A stretch of 5,610 nt of DNA from Nitrospinota bacterium (GTDB lineage Bacteria > JAUXIQ01), in the NCBI GenBank assembly GCA_030620925.1, contig JAUXIQ010000157.1, positions 1-5,610 on the forward strand. Direction: 5' to 3'. Positions 5,593 through 5,610 of this stretch are shown piece by piece (within the stretch, counting starts at the first letter, position 1; every line of letters starts with the position of its first letter). Under the pieces are notes generated by a model. That model ran no database searches. It had not been told where the DNA came from and saw only the letters and a list, made by a program, of their open reading frames with translations. The position numbers and the translations under genes were made by a program.

Positions 5593-5610
5593 TTGTAACC
5601 CATCTCCCCG

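Overview
The window carries a small acyl-CoA metabolism locus on the plus strand (1841-4850). It is flanked by a divergently transcribed MmgE/PrpD-family gene on the left and a convergent polytopic membrane-protein gene on the right. Shine-Dalgarno sites are strong, coding is dense, and there are no RNA genes, CRISPR arrays or mobile elements. This fits a bacterial chromosome. The gene mix, the frequent ATA, AGG and AGA codons, and an exported protein with a Sec-type signal suggest an uncultured, possibly anaerobic bacterium. Deltaproteobacterial or Dehalococcoidia-like lineages often carry such CoA-transferase/crotonase/MaoC/PrpD clusters, but this placement is inference and weak.

Layout. 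1-128 (minus): the first 42 codons of an exported protein, cut by the window edge. 185-1543 (minus): a full-length MmgE/PrpD-family protein with the fold's key His and Lys residues. 1544-1840: a 297-nt divergent intergenic region with three short inverted repeats and a TTGACA-type promoter facing right. 1841-2239: methylmalonyl-CoA epimerase-like VOC protein. 2309-3106: crotonase-fold protein whose active-site pattern matches methylmalonyl-CoA decarboxylase (E. coli YgfG/ScpB) rather than a hydratase. 3112-4302: family III CoA-transferase. 4383-4850: MaoC-like hot-dog protein that has lost the usual Asp/His pair. 4777-5592 (minus): a membrane protein of about six TM segments whose 3' end overlaps the MaoC-like gene by 74 nt.

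How the genes may work together. The epimerase, decarboxylase-like crotonase and family III CoA-transferase could form a branched-acyl-CoA module: interconvert methylmalonyl-CoA (or a similar 2-substituted malonyl-CoA) epimers, remove the carboxyl group, and move CoA between acids. This resembles the E. coli Scp logic but with a different CoA-transferase family. The divergent PrpD-family enzyme would fit a C3/C4-C5 dicarboxylic acid context. No methylmalonyl-CoA mutase or carboxylase lies in the window, so the substrate remains inferred. Two gaps, before the epimerase and before the MaoC-like gene, share a promoter-like pattern (TTGAYA, 16-nt spacer, GATAACTT), which suggests co-regulation.
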